64,000 nucleotides of DNA from Halobacillus litoralis (GCF_020524085.2 NZ_CP129016.1:3342001-3406000); one strand, 5' to 3'. Counted from the stretch's first letter, positions 50,654 through 60,157 are shown. The notes: generated by a model from the sequence alone, not told the origin. A program made the numbers and translations.

Positions 50654-51474
50654 TCCTCAAGTAATTCCAATGATTCGATGGCCCTGTGAAGGCTGCTGAA
50701 AGTGTTGATCCCTTTCATATCAATGCCCAGGCTGACCATTGTCTGTACAATATCCGGACGGATGCCACTCATGATTCCATTCACACCCGTAAGTTTTAAC
50801 GAATTGATCACTTTAAATAATTGATGAGCCACCATCGTATCAATAATACTCACACCGGATAGATCCAAGATGATCGTCTCAAGCTCGTATTCTTCCCCTT
50901 GCTTCAACGCATTCTCCATAAGGAGCTGCGCCCTTTTCGTATCTATTTCTCCAACAATGGGAATGACACCAACCGACTCTGTGACTCGAACGATAGGTAC
51001 GGAAAGTTCATCCACTGCATAATTAGCCGTTTGTATGGTATTTTCGAAGTCATCCATATACGACTGACTGACGAATTGTACCGCTTGGTCAACCGCATGA
51101 TTGAACGGAGTAAGGATATCATAAAAATCGTCAAAAGAAAGATTTTGTGTTTTTGCTTCGTCTTTGATAATCGCACCTATGACTTCTCTATATTCACTTA
51201 TTTCTACCAGGGCTATGTTCAATGGTAATCTTAATTCTACAAGTTCACCTGACACACGATCGCTCCACTTTTCCAGATGCTGAGTTACTTCATTAAAATC
51301 CTGGGTTAAAGAAGTGGCATAGGCTTCAATTAATTCCATTCTCCAAGTAATTAATTGTTCTGAGACTCCTTTTCCTATTTCGCTAGGTATAGCAACCGCA
51401 CGAGCCAACTCCTCTTTCTGTTCAAGTATAGTAGCCGTTACAGGCGTTAATGTTGCTTGTTTTGCAGCCGTCAT
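50638..51474 (-). CDS. RsbR-family stressosome protein (STAS domain)
   Basis: 278-residue co-antagonist of the RsbR group that, with RsbS, forms the stressosome controlling the general stress sigma factor SigB. The N-terminal half is a helical, non-haem globin-like sensor (LITWRMELIEAYATSLTQDF). The C-terminal STAS domain has VGVIPIVGEIDTKRAQ and ETIILDLSGVSIIDTMVAHQ, whose Thr is the RsbT phosphorylation site in relatives. It is a stand-alone paralogue; rsbS/rsbT are not in the window. Confidence 0.88.
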   Translation of the reverse strand: MTAAKQATLTPVTATILEQKEELARAVAIPSEIGKGVSEQLITWRMELIEAYATSLTQDFNEVTQHLEKWSDRVSGELVELRLPLNIALVEISEYREVIGAIIKDEAKTQNLSFDDFYDILTPFNHAVDQAVQFVSQSYMDDFENTIQTANYAVDELSVPIVRVTESVGVIPIVGEIDTKRAQLLMENALKQGEEYELETIILDLSGVSIIDTMVAHQLFKVINSLKLTGVNGIMSGIRPDIVQTMVSLGIDMKGINTFSSLHRAIESLELLEEKVNS

Positions 51475-51720
51475 CTGTTTTCCCCCTCAAAAAATGTCAA
51501 TAAGTCCTATAAATTTATTTAACTACCGAATGATACCCAATAATATATTACAATAATAAGTGATAAATTTCGAGTGGGAATAAGAATTTTATAGTATAAT
51601 GATACATCAACGTTTTTATTACTTAGCAATCTTTAATCAAAACTATGGTGTAGAGAGCATAAAACCTATATAGTCTCCGATAGAAAAAGGACGGTCTATT
51701 AGGATTTTTATAGTAATCAA

Positions 51721-52524
51721 TCATTTGCTAGTTTGTACCCCTTCCAAAATAGACCGAATCATATGTTTTGAATCATACTCCTTGCTGGAATGATAAACAA
51801 TCATCGGTACTTTAGGAAATAATTCAACGTTCATTTCATTCACGGTGTAACCTTTTTCATTCAAGTGGTGGACTTGTTCACTCAGCTCTTCTAGATCGTT
51901 AAGCTTTTCCCTCATGGCCCGTTTTCCGTCTTTTATGTAACCCGCATGTTGGCAGAACATGTCTTGAAAATCCAATTGAAGTACTTTTCTAAGCGATTGA
52001 ATCATAACCGGGACAGATTCATCATCCATCATGACCTTAGGCTTTGGATGTAAAAACAGATCCCCTGAAAACAGTCTCCCGTGCTCCTCATCAAATAAAC
52101 ACACATGATTCTTCTCATGTCCTGGAGTATGTATGAGTTTATATAAGTGTTGATTGGACTCAACCGTTTCACCAAATGGGAAAGGTGAGAACGGCAGGCG
52201 TTTTCCCCATAATTTCTCCCTGTATAAAGGTAAATTCGCTTCAACCCTACATTCAGGTATCGCTTCTTTCTTAATATATACAGGAAGGTCCCATTCATTT
52301 TGCAGCCACTTTGCTGTTCCTGTGTGATCTTCATGAGGATGGGTGAGGCTGACCAATTCAATGGGCGTTTTCTTAAAGAAAGGCTTGAAATCTTCAAGCA
52401 TCCGTGAAGCCCCCGTATCGATCAACATTCCATCGATGTAAAACATATAAACGGACATGGCAAAGTCTCCATATCTCACTTCTCCTAACACGGAGGTTAC
52501 TTCTCCATGCTGGTCGATCTTCAT
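51721..52524 (-). CDS. MBL-fold metallohydrolase
   Basis: 267-residue metallo-beta-lactamase-fold hydrolase. Zinc motifs are THPHEDHTG (HxHxDH), HTPGHEKNHVCL and FSGDLFLHPKP, in the usual order, with a final region MIVYHSSKEYDSKHM. Such proteins hydrolyse thioesters, lactones or phosphodiesters; the specificity here is unknown. It lies 56 bp downstream of a small ORF in the same direction and may be co-transcribed with it. Confidence 0.85.
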   Translation of the reverse strand: MKIDQHGEVTSVLGEVRYGDFAMSVYMFYIDGMLIDTGASRMLEDFKPFFKKTPIELVSLTHPHEDHTGTAKWLQNEWDLPVYIKKEAIPECRVEANLPLYREKLWGKRLPFSPFPFGETVESNQHLYKLIHTPGHEKNHVCLFDEEHGRLFSGDLFLHPKPKVMMDDESVPVMIQSLRKVLQLDFQDMFCQHAGYIKDGKRAMREKLNDLEELSEQVHHLNEKGYTVNEMNVELFPKVPMIVYHSSKEYDSKHMIRSILEGVQTSK

Positions 52525-52580
52525 TTTAAAGCCCTCCTATAAGTGAAACGTATTCTGTAATAATCCTAAAGCTTTTCCTC

Positions 52581-52850
52581 TTATTCTCTTTCCCCGTCCT
52601 TTTTCTTCAATGTAAATTTCATGCCGGCCTCGCCAGAGAAATCCACAAACAGCTTGGTCGCTCCTCCAGAATCAATGGCCCCTGCGATGTGTAATTCAAT
52701 CGTATCCAGCTCAAACCCATGAAAAGAATTGACCAGTTCCGTCAGTTCATCCGGGAGAAATTCTAAATACTTGTCGCTTGAGGTATTAGAAATCGACGCC
52801 TCTTTTTGTTGATCAGGCAGCATAAACGTTATCTTTTTTTCTTCACTCAT
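52581..52850 (-). CDS. Small hypothetical protein
   Basis: 89-residue soluble protein, MSEEKKITFMLPDQQKEASI onward, with a hydrophobic strand pattern (FELDTIELHIAGAIDSGGATKLFVDFSGEAGMKFTLKKK) that suggests a small beta sandwich. The ATG at 52850 follows GGAGGTG. The pattern of a short domain with strands ending in TLKKK resembles small effector-associated domains, but I do not assign one. Probably an operon with the MBL hydrolase. Confidence 0.6.
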   Translation of the reverse strand: MSEEKKITFMLPDQQKEASISNTSSDKYLEFLPDELTELVNSFHGFELDTIELHIAGAIDSGGATKLFVDFSGEAGMKFTLKKKDGERE

Positions 52851-52944
52851 CTGCACACCTCCGATTTTTCCCTATCATTAATACAACACAGCGTTACTGT
52901 TTGAAATCCCCAAGTGATCCTTGTATGTAGATCTTAAATAAACC

Positions 52945-53130
52945 TTATGATGATTTCATTTTCTCGTGAGCGCATTCCTCACATATAAAGGTCCCTTCAT
53001 TTCTTAAATAGGCCTTTATTTCTGTAAAACCTTTTCTCCTAGGGTAGCGCATCTTCACAAAAACCTCTTCATCTTCTTTTATTTCTTTCTCGCAATACTT
53101 GCATTGAGGTTTATCCCAGATCATAACCAT
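52945..53130 (-). CDS. Small zinc-ribbon protein
   Basis: 61-residue protein with two CxxC pairs (CKYCEK near residue 10 and CEECAHEK near the C-terminus) separated by a basic strand-rich middle, as in treble-clef or zinc-ribbon domains (Fe-S or zinc binding). AGGAGG lies five bases before the ATG at 53130. No family name can be given. Confidence 0.72.
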   Translation of the reverse strand: MVMIWDKPQCKYCEKEIKEDEEVFVKMRYPRRKGFTEIKAYLRNEGTFICEECAHEKMKSS

Positions 53131-53200
53131 ACATCCTCCTCTTAAATTATTTCTATAGTCTTTACGAAAATCCTTTATAAACAGTTACTGGTTCATCACA

Positions 53201-53235
53201 AAGAACCCCAGACAACGATCTTTGCCTGGGGTCTT
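53201..53235 (-). terminator. Rho-independent terminator of the deaminase gene
   Basis: ACCCCAG/CTGGGGT with a 14-nt loop, followed on the minus strand by TTCTTTG; T run weak. Confidence 0.65.
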
Positions 53236-53249
53236 AATAGTAAGCTTTA

Positions 53250-53708
53250 CTAACCAAACGTGTACCCATCAAAAACCTTCAGACCTTCGTCATTTAATAC
53301 TTGTTCTACTACTATAGGCTTGAGAGGGCTTTTAGCAAATACCTCTTTACAGGAAATCATAATGTTGTCCCCTGCGATCCTTGCTAATTGATCGTGTGTC
53401 ACACTATATACCATTTTACCAAGATTAGACCAAACCATGGCACCTGAACACATCACACAAGGCTCGCAGCTGGTGTACAGGGTGTATTCATTCAAATCGA
53501 ACAGCTGGTTCTCTGAACAGAAATCTCGGATCAGCCCTATTTCTGCATGATAGGTAGGGTCTGAGTGGGTATGTACTTTGTTCTCAGCAACTTTTACAAT
53601 ATCCTTGCCTTTAACCAGGATGGCGCCAAACGGTTCGTTTCCTTCTGCTCTCGACTTTGATGCTTGTTCAATCGCTATTTTCATGAAATATTCATCGTTA
53701 TACGTCAT
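53250..53708 (-). CDS. Nucleoside/guanine deaminase-like CMP/dCMP-fold protein
   Basis: 152-residue zinc deaminase of the cytidine/deoxycytidylate deaminase superfamily. The zinc motifs are HAEIGLIRDF (HAE) and TSCEPCVMCSGAMVWSNL (PCxxC). The motif spacing and length fit the guanine deaminase GuaD and tRNA-adenosine deaminase group; the WSN after the second motif favours a purine base deaminase. The ATG at 53708 is chosen over a longer frame because GGAG precedes it and the domain begins there. Confidence 0.82.
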   Translation of the reverse strand: MTYNDEYFMKIAIEQASKSRAEGNEPFGAILVKGKDIVKVAENKVHTHSDPTYHAEIGLIRDFCSENQLFDLNEYTLYTSCEPCVMCSGAMVWSNLGKMVYSVTHDQLARIAGDNIMISCKEVFAKSPLKPIVVEQVLNDEGLKVFDGYTFG

Positions 53709-53902
53709 AGAAGCACTCCATTTCCTGTTGCATTCTTCTTCATTATAAGAGATCCTCTTCTCCCTTTCCACCTGGTTTCCACGAGCACAGAACATACGAA
53801 CCCCTATTTCCATCAGGATTTGTCCTATGTAAAACCAAGATTATCCTATAGTCGGAATGGTCTTCTGTATGTACATTTTGCTGAAAAGAATTTGTATGGT
53901 CC

Positions 53903-53940
53903 TATGAACATATAATGGGACAATATGAACACATTTTGAG
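53903..53940 (+). promoter_or_regulatory. Promoter region with TATGAACA direct repeats
   Basis: TATGAACA occurs at 53903 and 53924 on either side of TATAATGGGACAA. The following ATGAACACATTTTGAG matches ATGTTCACATTTTGAG upstream of the PadR gene (60132-60147) at 14 of 16 positions. Confidence 0.4.
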
Positions 53941-53956
53941 ATAAAGAGGTGTGACA

Positions 53957-54805
53957 ATGGATCATTTCAAAGGAACGCCCTCTCTTTGTCATGCATTTGC
54001 ATCAATGATTGGCGGCTACACCATCCTGCCTATTACACCCCAATCCCCCTTCTGCACCGTTGGTCTAGCCCAATGTATTGAAGTAAATATGTTAGGGAGA
54101 TCGGCAGCTGATTCCACCATGGTAACGGATGCTTATTTTGACTTTGGGAATTTCGATACGCTAGGAAAAGCACTGATTATCGGACGGATCCCTGTTGAGG
54201 AGCGGAACATTGCATCCGTCACTGACATTCTGGTAAAGCAGGGGATTGTACACCTTGTTGTCCATGGTTATTCCTATAGTGAACCAAATCTTCCTATTGT
54301 TTATGTAGCCAGTATTGAAAACCCAATCGTTTTTGCCTATCGATTGTTACCTGTTTTGAATATATTGCCCGTTGGATCCGCTCATCGGTTTAATAAGCCT
54401 TCTGCTGTAAATTTAAAAAATACATGCAAGCAGACGAGCGACATTCTGGGAGGTTTTTTAATTCCCTACCCTCCTCAACAGTCTTTCTGTAGTATCGCAG
54501 TTCCTCAACACCATCGATTAAAGATATTAGGAAGGTGTGCCACCCAGTCTCCGACGGTGACAGATGGAATCTTTAGTTTTGTCAGTATGGACTCCCAAGG
54601 CTACGCTCTCAACATTGGGCGCATCCCTGTCCCATTTAAAGATGCAGATATTGTCATAGCGAAATTAACACAACTTGGGATCTATTGTGATTTAGTCACC
54701 GGATTTCCTTGCAGTACACCTATGCTCCCTTATGTTTATGTTCAACAAATTGAGGAGCCTGCTGTATTTGCTAAGAAAATTCGTCACGTCCTTTATGGCG
54801 GATAA
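53957..54805 (+). CDS. Tandem DUF1259 (LppY/LpqO)-like protein
   Basis: 282-residue protein made of two similar halves of about 125 residues. Each has an opening GG-(Y/F)-x-I (GGYTILPITPQSPFCTVG; GGFLIPYPPQQSFCSIAV), an LGR-(S/C)A strand, and an ending LVVHGYSYSEPNLPIVYV or LVTGFPCSTPMLPYVYV. The pattern recalls DUF1259 of LppY/LpqO proteins, but the conserved HNH segment is replaced. There is no signal peptide. The ATG at 53957 has AGAGGTG upstream. Function unknown. Confidence 0.6.
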   Translation: MDHFKGTPSLCHAFASMIGGYTILPITPQSPFCTVGLAQCIEVNMLGRSAADSTMVTDAYFDFGNFDTLGKALIIGRIPVEERNIASVTDILVKQGIVHLVVHGYSYSEPNLPIVYVASIENPIVFAYRLLPVLNILPVGSAHRFNKPSAVNLKNTCKQTSDILGGFLIPYPPQQSFCSIAVPQHHRLKILGRCATQSPTVTDGIFSFVSMDSQGYALNIGRIPVPFKDADIVIAKLTQLGIYCDLVTGFPCSTPMLPYVYVQQIEEPAVFAKKIRHVLYGG

Positions 54806-54961
54806 ATCATCTCCCAGAAATTAAATCTATTATAGGGACGTGATATCGAAACGGTTCCACACAAAAACTCGCCTGTTCCGTGAGCTAGAATACAAGACAA
54901 CCTCAAAATTAAAGTTTTTGCTCTCTGTCTCCATGGGTCCATTTCAAGTCACTTACAAAAT

Positions 54962-54992
54962 AAAAAACAGCCTCCTTAAAAAGAAGGCTGTC
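54962..54992 (-). terminator. Rho-independent terminator of the aldo/keto reductase gene
   Basis: ACAGCC-CCTT / AAGG-GGCTGT type stem, followed on the minus strand by TTTTTT. Confidence 0.8.
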
Positions 54993-55001
54993 CAATCATC
55001 C

Positions 55002-56003
55002 TTACAATTCCGAACGTACAGGCGGACCATATTCTTTTAACGTGCCATTTTCTAGATCATCGACATGGTTGTAAAGGATGTCATCTATATCACGCAGCTC
55101 ATCGCTGGTTAACTGGAATCCATCCGTTTCGGTGACACCTTCCAATTGCGAAGGTTTGCGTGCCCCCCATAAAGCAACGTCTGCTCCTGGTTTATGGTCG
55201 AGCAGCCATCGGATCGATAGTTGAATAATGTTACGGTCTCGTTTTTCAGCGAAACGCTGAAGTTCCTCCACCGCGTCAATCAAACTAGGGAATCGATCAC
55301 CTTGGAACAATTCGATATTGCTCCTGAGGTCATCATCCGGGAACGATGCATCTTTGGAATACTTTCCTGTCAGCATGCCGTGCGCAAGGGACCCCCATGA
55401 CAATGTGGAAATCTCATGGTTTTGACAATATTCAAACCACTCGATTAAGTAACGCTGCAGCATATTCAAATGCATCTGCGAAGTATGAATTGGTGCGTAT
55501 TTCTGCCACTCATCCATTTGTTCAGGGCTGAAATTACTTACGCCTATCGCACGGATCTTTCCTTGTTCATAAAACTCTTTCATCTTTTTTGCCGTCTTTT
55601 CAATGGATTCATCGGTGTCCGGCCAATGAATTTGATATAAGTCAATATAGTGGGTCTGCAGGCGATCCAGGCTTGCCTGCAGTTCTTCTTCCAAATGAGC
55701 AGGTCTACTATCACGATAGTTTCCGTCATCCGTGAAATCGATCCCTGCTTTCGTTGCAAGGACAAGATCCTCTCGCTTTACATCTGCCTGTGCAATAGCT
55801 CTGCCAATCAATTCTTCCGATAGTCCCTGCCCATAGGCGGGTGCGGTATCGATCGTGGTCACACCTTTATCTATCGCTGTTTTTATCGTTTGAATCGATT
55901 GCTCTTCATCTGTACCGCCCCACCCGGTACCGCCGATGGCCCATGTACCGAGGGCAATGCGTGTGGCTTCGACGTCACTGCGTCCTAATTTTACTTTTTT
56001 CAT
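55002..56003 (-). CDS. Aldo/keto reductase
   Basis: 333-residue NADPH-dependent TIM-barrel oxidoreductase. Catalytic tetrad residues are visible: D in TTIDTAPAYG with Y, K in LVLATKAG, and H in LYQIHWPD; cofactor elements are IGVSNFSPEQM and the C-terminal GARKPSQLE. It belongs to the AKR11/YqkF-IolS-like bacterial group. The substrate is unpredictable. Monocistronic. Confidence 0.9.
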   Translation of the reverse strand: MKKVKLGRSDVEATRIALGTWAIGGTGWGGTDEEQSIQTIKTAIDKGVTTIDTAPAYGQGLSEELIGRAIAQADVKREDLVLATKAGIDFTDDGNYRDSRPAHLEEELQASLDRLQTHYIDLYQIHWPDTDESIEKTAKKMKEFYEQGKIRAIGVSNFSPEQMDEWQKYAPIHTSQMHLNMLQRYLIEWFEYCQNHEISTLSWGSLAHGMLTGKYSKDASFPDDDLRSNIELFQGDRFPSLIDAVEELQRFAEKRDRNIIQLSIRWLLDHKPGADVALWGARKPSQLEGVTETDGFQLTSDELRDIDDILYNHVDDLENGTLKEYGPPVRSEL

Positions 56004-56113
56004 GAAAAGTCCCTCCTTGTAATGGACTTTTATCCTTTATGGAAAACAACGAAACTTTTGGATCGTCCCATTACTTTAAAAGCTTCTTTACTGTTTTTCT
56101 AAGCTTCATAGAA

Positions 56114-56149
56114 ACAAAAAACAGACGCCCTGACAAAAGGACGCCTGTT
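56114..56149 (-). terminator. Rho-independent terminator of the Old Yellow Enzyme gene
   Basis: ACAG-CG-CCT and AGG-CG-CTGT arms with two mismatched pairs and A/T flanks, directly after the stop codon. Confidence 0.7.
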
Positions 56150-56155
56150 CTATCA

Positions 56156-57256
56156 TTAATATAGTTTCTGCAGCGCTTCTTTATCAAAGGCTAACAGATC
56201 ATCCGCTCTACCTTCACGGACTTTCTTCACCCACTCAGGATCCATCAATAAAGAACGGCCGATGGCAACCAGATCGAACTCCTCACGATCCAGTTTGTCC
56301 ACTAAACCATCAAGACTTGTTGTCCCTGCACCAGAAAAGTCCGTGAAGACACCATCCAGCCCGACAGATCCTACAGAAATGACCGGTTTGCCTGAAAGTT
56401 TCTTCGTCCAGCCGGCAAGGTTCAAGTCGGAACCTTCAAACTCAGGCTCCCAGAACCTGCGGGTCGAGCAGTGGAAAATGTCCACGCCTGCTTCAACAAG
56501 CGGCTGAAGAAAACGTTCAAGCTCATCTGGTGTGTTGACCAGTTTCGCTTGGAAGTCGTTCATTTTCCACTGGGAAAAACGGAAAATGATCGGGAAATCT
56601 TCTCCAACTTCACGACGGCAAGCTTCTACGATCTCTACGGCAAACTGCGTGCGCTCAACGAAATCGCCGCCATAACGGTCGGTACGTTTGTTGGTGTTTT
56701 CCCAGAAGAACTGGTCGATCAAGTACCCATGAGCTCCATGAATTTCAATCGCATCAAAACCGAGGCGCTTCGCATCCGCTGCCGCTTTGGCATAGGATTC
56801 CACCAACGCTTCTACTTCTTCCGTGGATAATGGTTCGTTCACTTGCTCTCCATCCAGGCTCAGGCCTGATGGACCCACCGGCATTGCCTCTTCATTTGGA
56901 AGGTCGCCTTTGCTGCGAGTCATTCCTACATGCCATAGCTGCGGAGCAATTTTACCGCCGGCCTCATGTACTTCTTTCACTACATTCGTCCAGCCGCTCA
57001 ACGCCTTCTCTCCATGAAACACAGGAATACTCGAACCAGATACGGAAGCCGGATGGTCGATCCCTGTTCCTTCTGTAATAATCAAACCGACTTCATTTTC
57101 AGCACGTCGGCGGTAATACGCAGTCACTTCCTCATTAGGAACGTTCCCAGGGGAGAACCCGCGTGTCATCGGTGCCATCACAGTCCGGTTCGGAAGGTTT
57201 AATTTATCACTCGTAAACGTATTAAATAAAGGTTTCGTTGTTGTTTGGTTTGTCAT
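56156..57256 (-). CDS. NADH:flavin oxidoreductase, Old Yellow Enzyme family
   Basis: 366-residue FMN-dependent ene-reductase with the OYE barrel: LPNRTVMAPMTRGFSPGN, HEAGGKIAPQLWHVGMTR, GFDAIEIHGAHGYLIDQFFW and VAIGRSLLMDPEWVKK, the last binding FMN phosphate. The HGAHGY histidine lies in the proton-donor region. The ATG at 57256 has GGAGGCAGATCA before it. Typical roles are reduction of activated alkenes or nitro compounds. Own terminator. Confidence 0.9.
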   Translation of the reverse strand: MTNQTTTKPLFNTFTSDKLNLPNRTVMAPMTRGFSPGNVPNEEVTAYYRRRAENEVGLIITEGTGIDHPASVSGSSIPVFHGEKALSGWTNVVKEVHEAGGKIAPQLWHVGMTRSKGDLPNEEAMPVGPSGLSLDGEQVNEPLSTEEVEALVESYAKAAADAKRLGFDAIEIHGAHGYLIDQFFWENTNKRTDRYGGDFVERTQFAVEIVEACRREVGEDFPIIFRFSQWKMNDFQAKLVNTPDELERFLQPLVEAGVDIFHCSTRRFWEPEFEGSDLNLAGWTKKLSGKPVISVGSVGLDGVFTDFSGAGTTSLDGLVDKLDREEFDLVAIGRSLLMDPEWVKKVREGRADDLLAFDKEALQKLY

Positions 57257-57459
57257 TGATCTGCCTCCTTTTGTAACGGTATCTTTCATTATTACAGATA
57301 AAAAAAGGCAGCGAAAGAAATCTGCTTCTATAAAACTTTCATAAGCTTATGATCCCTTCATTACATAAAAGGAATGTCATTCAACCCTACCTTGAGAGTG
57401 CCCGCCACCGGAGGGCAGCCCCAAGGAAATCAAGCACTAACAAGATAGGAAAAAATAAA

Positions 57460-57867
57460 CTATAGGGGTGGGGCAACAAACTCTACTTTTATCCTGTCCG
57501 GATCCTCAATATAAACGGCATAATATTCATCGCCACCCGCAAAAGGATGCTGGTTTTCATATAAGATGTTGATCCCTCTTTCCTTAAGCATCCTCGTCAT
57601 TTCATCTACTCTTTCACGTGAAGAAGCGTGAAAAGCTAAATGATTCAAGCCCGTTCTTTTCCTATGGTAAGGAACGTCTACATACTTATTTTCCACTTGG
57701 ACGAACACCAAGTAAGTTTCTCCCAGCTTCCAACTTTGACCTTCCTCCCATTTTTGATAAGACTGGTAACCGATCTATTCCAGGAACCATCCCCAAAAGG
57801 ATTCAGACTGCTTTAAATTCGTTACATAGATTTCCACATGATGAAGTAAGCCCTTACGCACACCCAT
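57460..57867 (-). pseudogene. VOC-family protein with an in-frame nonsense codon
   Basis: One frame from ATG 57867 (MGVRKGLLHHVEIYVTNLKQ onward) runs to 57460 but is interrupted by TAG at 57777-57775, after ESFWGWFLE and before IGYQSYQKWEEG. Both sides are good glyoxalase/VOC sequence (LNHLAFHASSRERVDEM; YYAVYIEDPDRIKVEFV). A single G-to-T or A-to-T change of a Glu or Lys codon explains it. Unless TAG is read through, the gene is inactive. A site for restart downstream is a GTG at 57711. Confidence 0.8.
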
Positions 57868-57911
57868 TTCCCCTTTCTCTATTCTCTTTTCAGAAAAATC
57901 ACAGCTTACTT

Positions 57912-59540
57912 TTAACTTCTTCTCCACCACATGTTCCCAATCACTACACAGAGTAAAGTGGTAACAACCACCGCCATCGATATGCCTAAACGCTCGATGT
58001 GAGTGGAGGATATCCCATCGCTTAAAGTAAGCCCGACGAATATGGAACTGATCATCAAGGAAAAAGCTAACATAATGACACTAAGAACGACACGGTTCAC
58101 CAATTTTTCCATTCTCTTCAGATGTTTTTCTTCGGGCTTCAAACCAAACTTCAATTGTAAAGAACCTTCATCAACCTTATTTATGATTGAATGAAAATGT
58201 TGAGGGGAACGTAAAAACATGCGCCGCACGTCAAACCCCCAGCTCATCACATCTTTTTGTAAGGAAGAATTTCTCATTTCACCTGCCACTAGTTTTTCCC
58301 CGATCGGTTGAATTACTTCTTCGAGGTTGAGATCAGGATCTAAGATTTGAATCGTGTATTCAAGTTTTAATAAGGATTGTCCGACCCCAAACATCGCTGA
58401 AGGGATCTCAAATTGATAAGTGGCCACCAGTTCAAATAATTCATAAAACATTTCACCTAGGGACAGTTGTTGGACAGGAAGATCGATATAACGCTTTAAC
58501 CACCGGTCCATATCGTTATGGAGACGGGAGAAGTTCAAATCGCCCTCTCGAGGAAAGTCACTGATCACCTTAGCCAATTGATAGGAATCCTGATGGTATA
58601 GACTCAATAAGATCCTTTTTAAGGTGGAATGGACAGATGGTGACAGATCCCCTATACTCCCAAAGTCTATGATGTTCACTTGGTCGTTTTTAGGGTGATA
58701 CAGTAAATTCCCAGGATGTAAGTCCGCATGGAAGTGCCCGTGAATAAAGATCTGCTGAAAATGATACGTAGATAGAGCATGAGCCATTTCTTTTTTCGTT
58801 TCTTGATCTAAATGATTAATATAAGCAGTCGTTAACTTGTTTCCCTCGATATACTCCATGGTAAGGCAATGTTCCGTTGTCCATTCCATAAAAGGATGTG
58901 GGATGGTTAAGGTTTCGCCGGTGAGATTTCTTCTTAACCTCCCCATCTCCTCGCCTTCTTTTTTGTAATCCAATTCTTGTCTCAAACTCTCGGAAAACTC
59001 TTGAATCACTTCCACCAGGCGAAATTTCGCAGCCATTTGGGAACGTTTCTCTGCTTGTTTGGACAAAAACAATAACACTTCTAAATCCTTCTCCATGGAT
59101 TCTTTTTTTACATTCTTCACTTTGATGGCTACTTTATGTCCAGTGGCAAGGGTCGCTTGATGCACTTGCCCCAAGGAAGCTGCGCCAAGAGGAATGGGGT
59201 CTAAATCACTCAGCCATTGCTGGTGCGGCCTGTTAAATTCCTGTTGCAGCGTTTTTATGACCTCTCCAAATGGTTGAGGTTTGGATTGATCTTGAAGATC
59301 CATTAAAGGAATGCGCCAGGACTCGGATAACAAATCTTTCCTCAAACTTAGAAACTGACCTAATTTAATAAATACCGGTCCTAATTCTTCCAAAGCTTCT
59401 TTCAACAGGCGTCCCTCTCTGAAATCTTCCAGCGTCCCGGTATGTGTTCTTTTAGAAACACGAAAGCCGAAATTGTTCAAAATATGGGTTAAACCAAATT
59501 TAGCAAAGGTGTTGAAAATCTCTCGTAAACGACTCCACAT
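57912..59540 (-). CDS. AarF/UbiB-type atypical protein kinase
   Basis: About 542 residues, ABC1/UbiB family. It shows the KxGQ motif (VFIKLGQFLSLRKDLL), the alanine-rich loop (LGAASLGQVHQA), invariant lysine (HKVAIKVK), and the catalytic HADLHPGNLLYHP with IIDFGSIGDLS. The C-terminus has one or two membrane helices. Members act as ATPases in quinone synthesis or lipid handling rather than as protein kinases. The ATG at 59540 is preferred for AAAGGGG upstream; it follows the PadR gene and may be co-transcribed with it. Confidence 0.88.
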   Translation of the reverse strand: MWSRLREIFNTFAKFGLTHILNNFGFRVSKRTHTGTLEDFREGRLLKEALEELGPVFIKLGQFLSLRKDLLSESWRIPLMDLQDQSKPQPFGEVIKTLQQEFNRPHQQWLSDLDPIPLGAASLGQVHQATLATGHKVAIKVKNVKKESMEKDLEVLLFLSKQAEKRSQMAAKFRLVEVIQEFSESLRQELDYKKEGEEMGRLRRNLTGETLTIPHPFMEWTTEHCLTMEYIEGNKLTTAYINHLDQETKKEMAHALSTYHFQQIFIHGHFHADLHPGNLLYHPKNDQVNIIDFGSIGDLSPSVHSTLKRILLSLYHQDSYQLAKVISDFPREGDLNFSRLHNDMDRWLKRYIDLPVQQLSLGEMFYELFELVATYQFEIPSAMFGVGQSLLKLEYTIQILDPDLNLEEVIQPIGEKLVAGEMRNSSLQKDVMSWGFDVRRMFLRSPQHFHSIINKVDEGSLQLKFGLKPEEKHLKRMEKLVNRVVLSVIMLAFSLMISSIFVGLTLSDGISSTHIERLGISMAVVVTTLLCVVIGNMWWRRS

Positions 59541-59573
59541 CTCTTTTTCCCCTTTATTCATAACGTTGTACTA

Positions 59574-60113
59574 TTACTCGTCCATGTGGCTGATTACTTC
59601 AATTGCCCACTCACACCAGTCCACATACATTTTCGCATAACGAATACCAAACTCCGCTGTAATGAATTCCCCTGTCTTTTCATGAGACGGCGTGTTGGGA
59701 AATGTTTCTGCTTTCCATTTTTCAGTCTGGACGTACACTTCCCATTCCCGCTGCTTCACTTCTTGCAATAAATGAATCGCTTCATCTTTAGAAATGATGG
59801 AAAAGGAAGAAGCTTTGATTAGAAATTGATCTTTCATTTTAAGCGGTTGATTCTTCTCATGCACAATCCATTCCACCAGCTTTTTTTCTCCTTCATGTGT
59901 AATCGTGTACTGCTTTTTATTTGGACTTCCTTCCTGATAAATCCATTGAAAAGCAATCCACCCTTCCTCTTCCATGCGATTCAATTCTTTATAAATTTGT
60001 GAGTGGGTGGAACTCCACACATAAATAAGCTGCTGTTTGAATGTCTGGTACAATTCGTAACCGGTCTGCGGTTTTCGGGTCAATAATCCTAACAAGGCAT
60101 ATCGTAAGGTCAT
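59574..60113 (-). CDS. PadR-family transcriptional regulator
   Basis: 179-residue PadR repressor: an N-terminal winged helix (LRYALLGLLTRKPQTGYELY; QIYKELNRMEEEGWI; YTITHEGEKKLVEW) and a C-terminal helical Vir-like dimer domain. It is divergent from an MFS exporter gene, the common PadR arrangement for drug-responsive efflux, and a matching operator lies between them. Substrate-induced derepression is expected. Confidence 0.88.
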   Translation of the reverse strand: MTLRYALLGLLTRKPQTGYELYQTFKQQLIYVWSSTHSQIYKELNRMEEEGWIAFQWIYQEGSPNKKQYTITHEGEKKLVEWIVHEKNQPLKMKDQFLIKASSFSIISKDEAIHLLQEVKQREWEVYVQTEKWKAETFPNTPSHEKTGEFITAEFGIRYAKMYVDWCEWAIEVISHMDE

Positions 60114-60157
60114 CCAATCATCTCCTCATAATGTTCACATTTTGAGCTTTTTCCCTA

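Noticed and set aside
54840..55040. Plus-strand 66-codon frame
   Set aside because: It has no ribosome binding site and crosses the terminator and end of the aldo/keto reductase gene.
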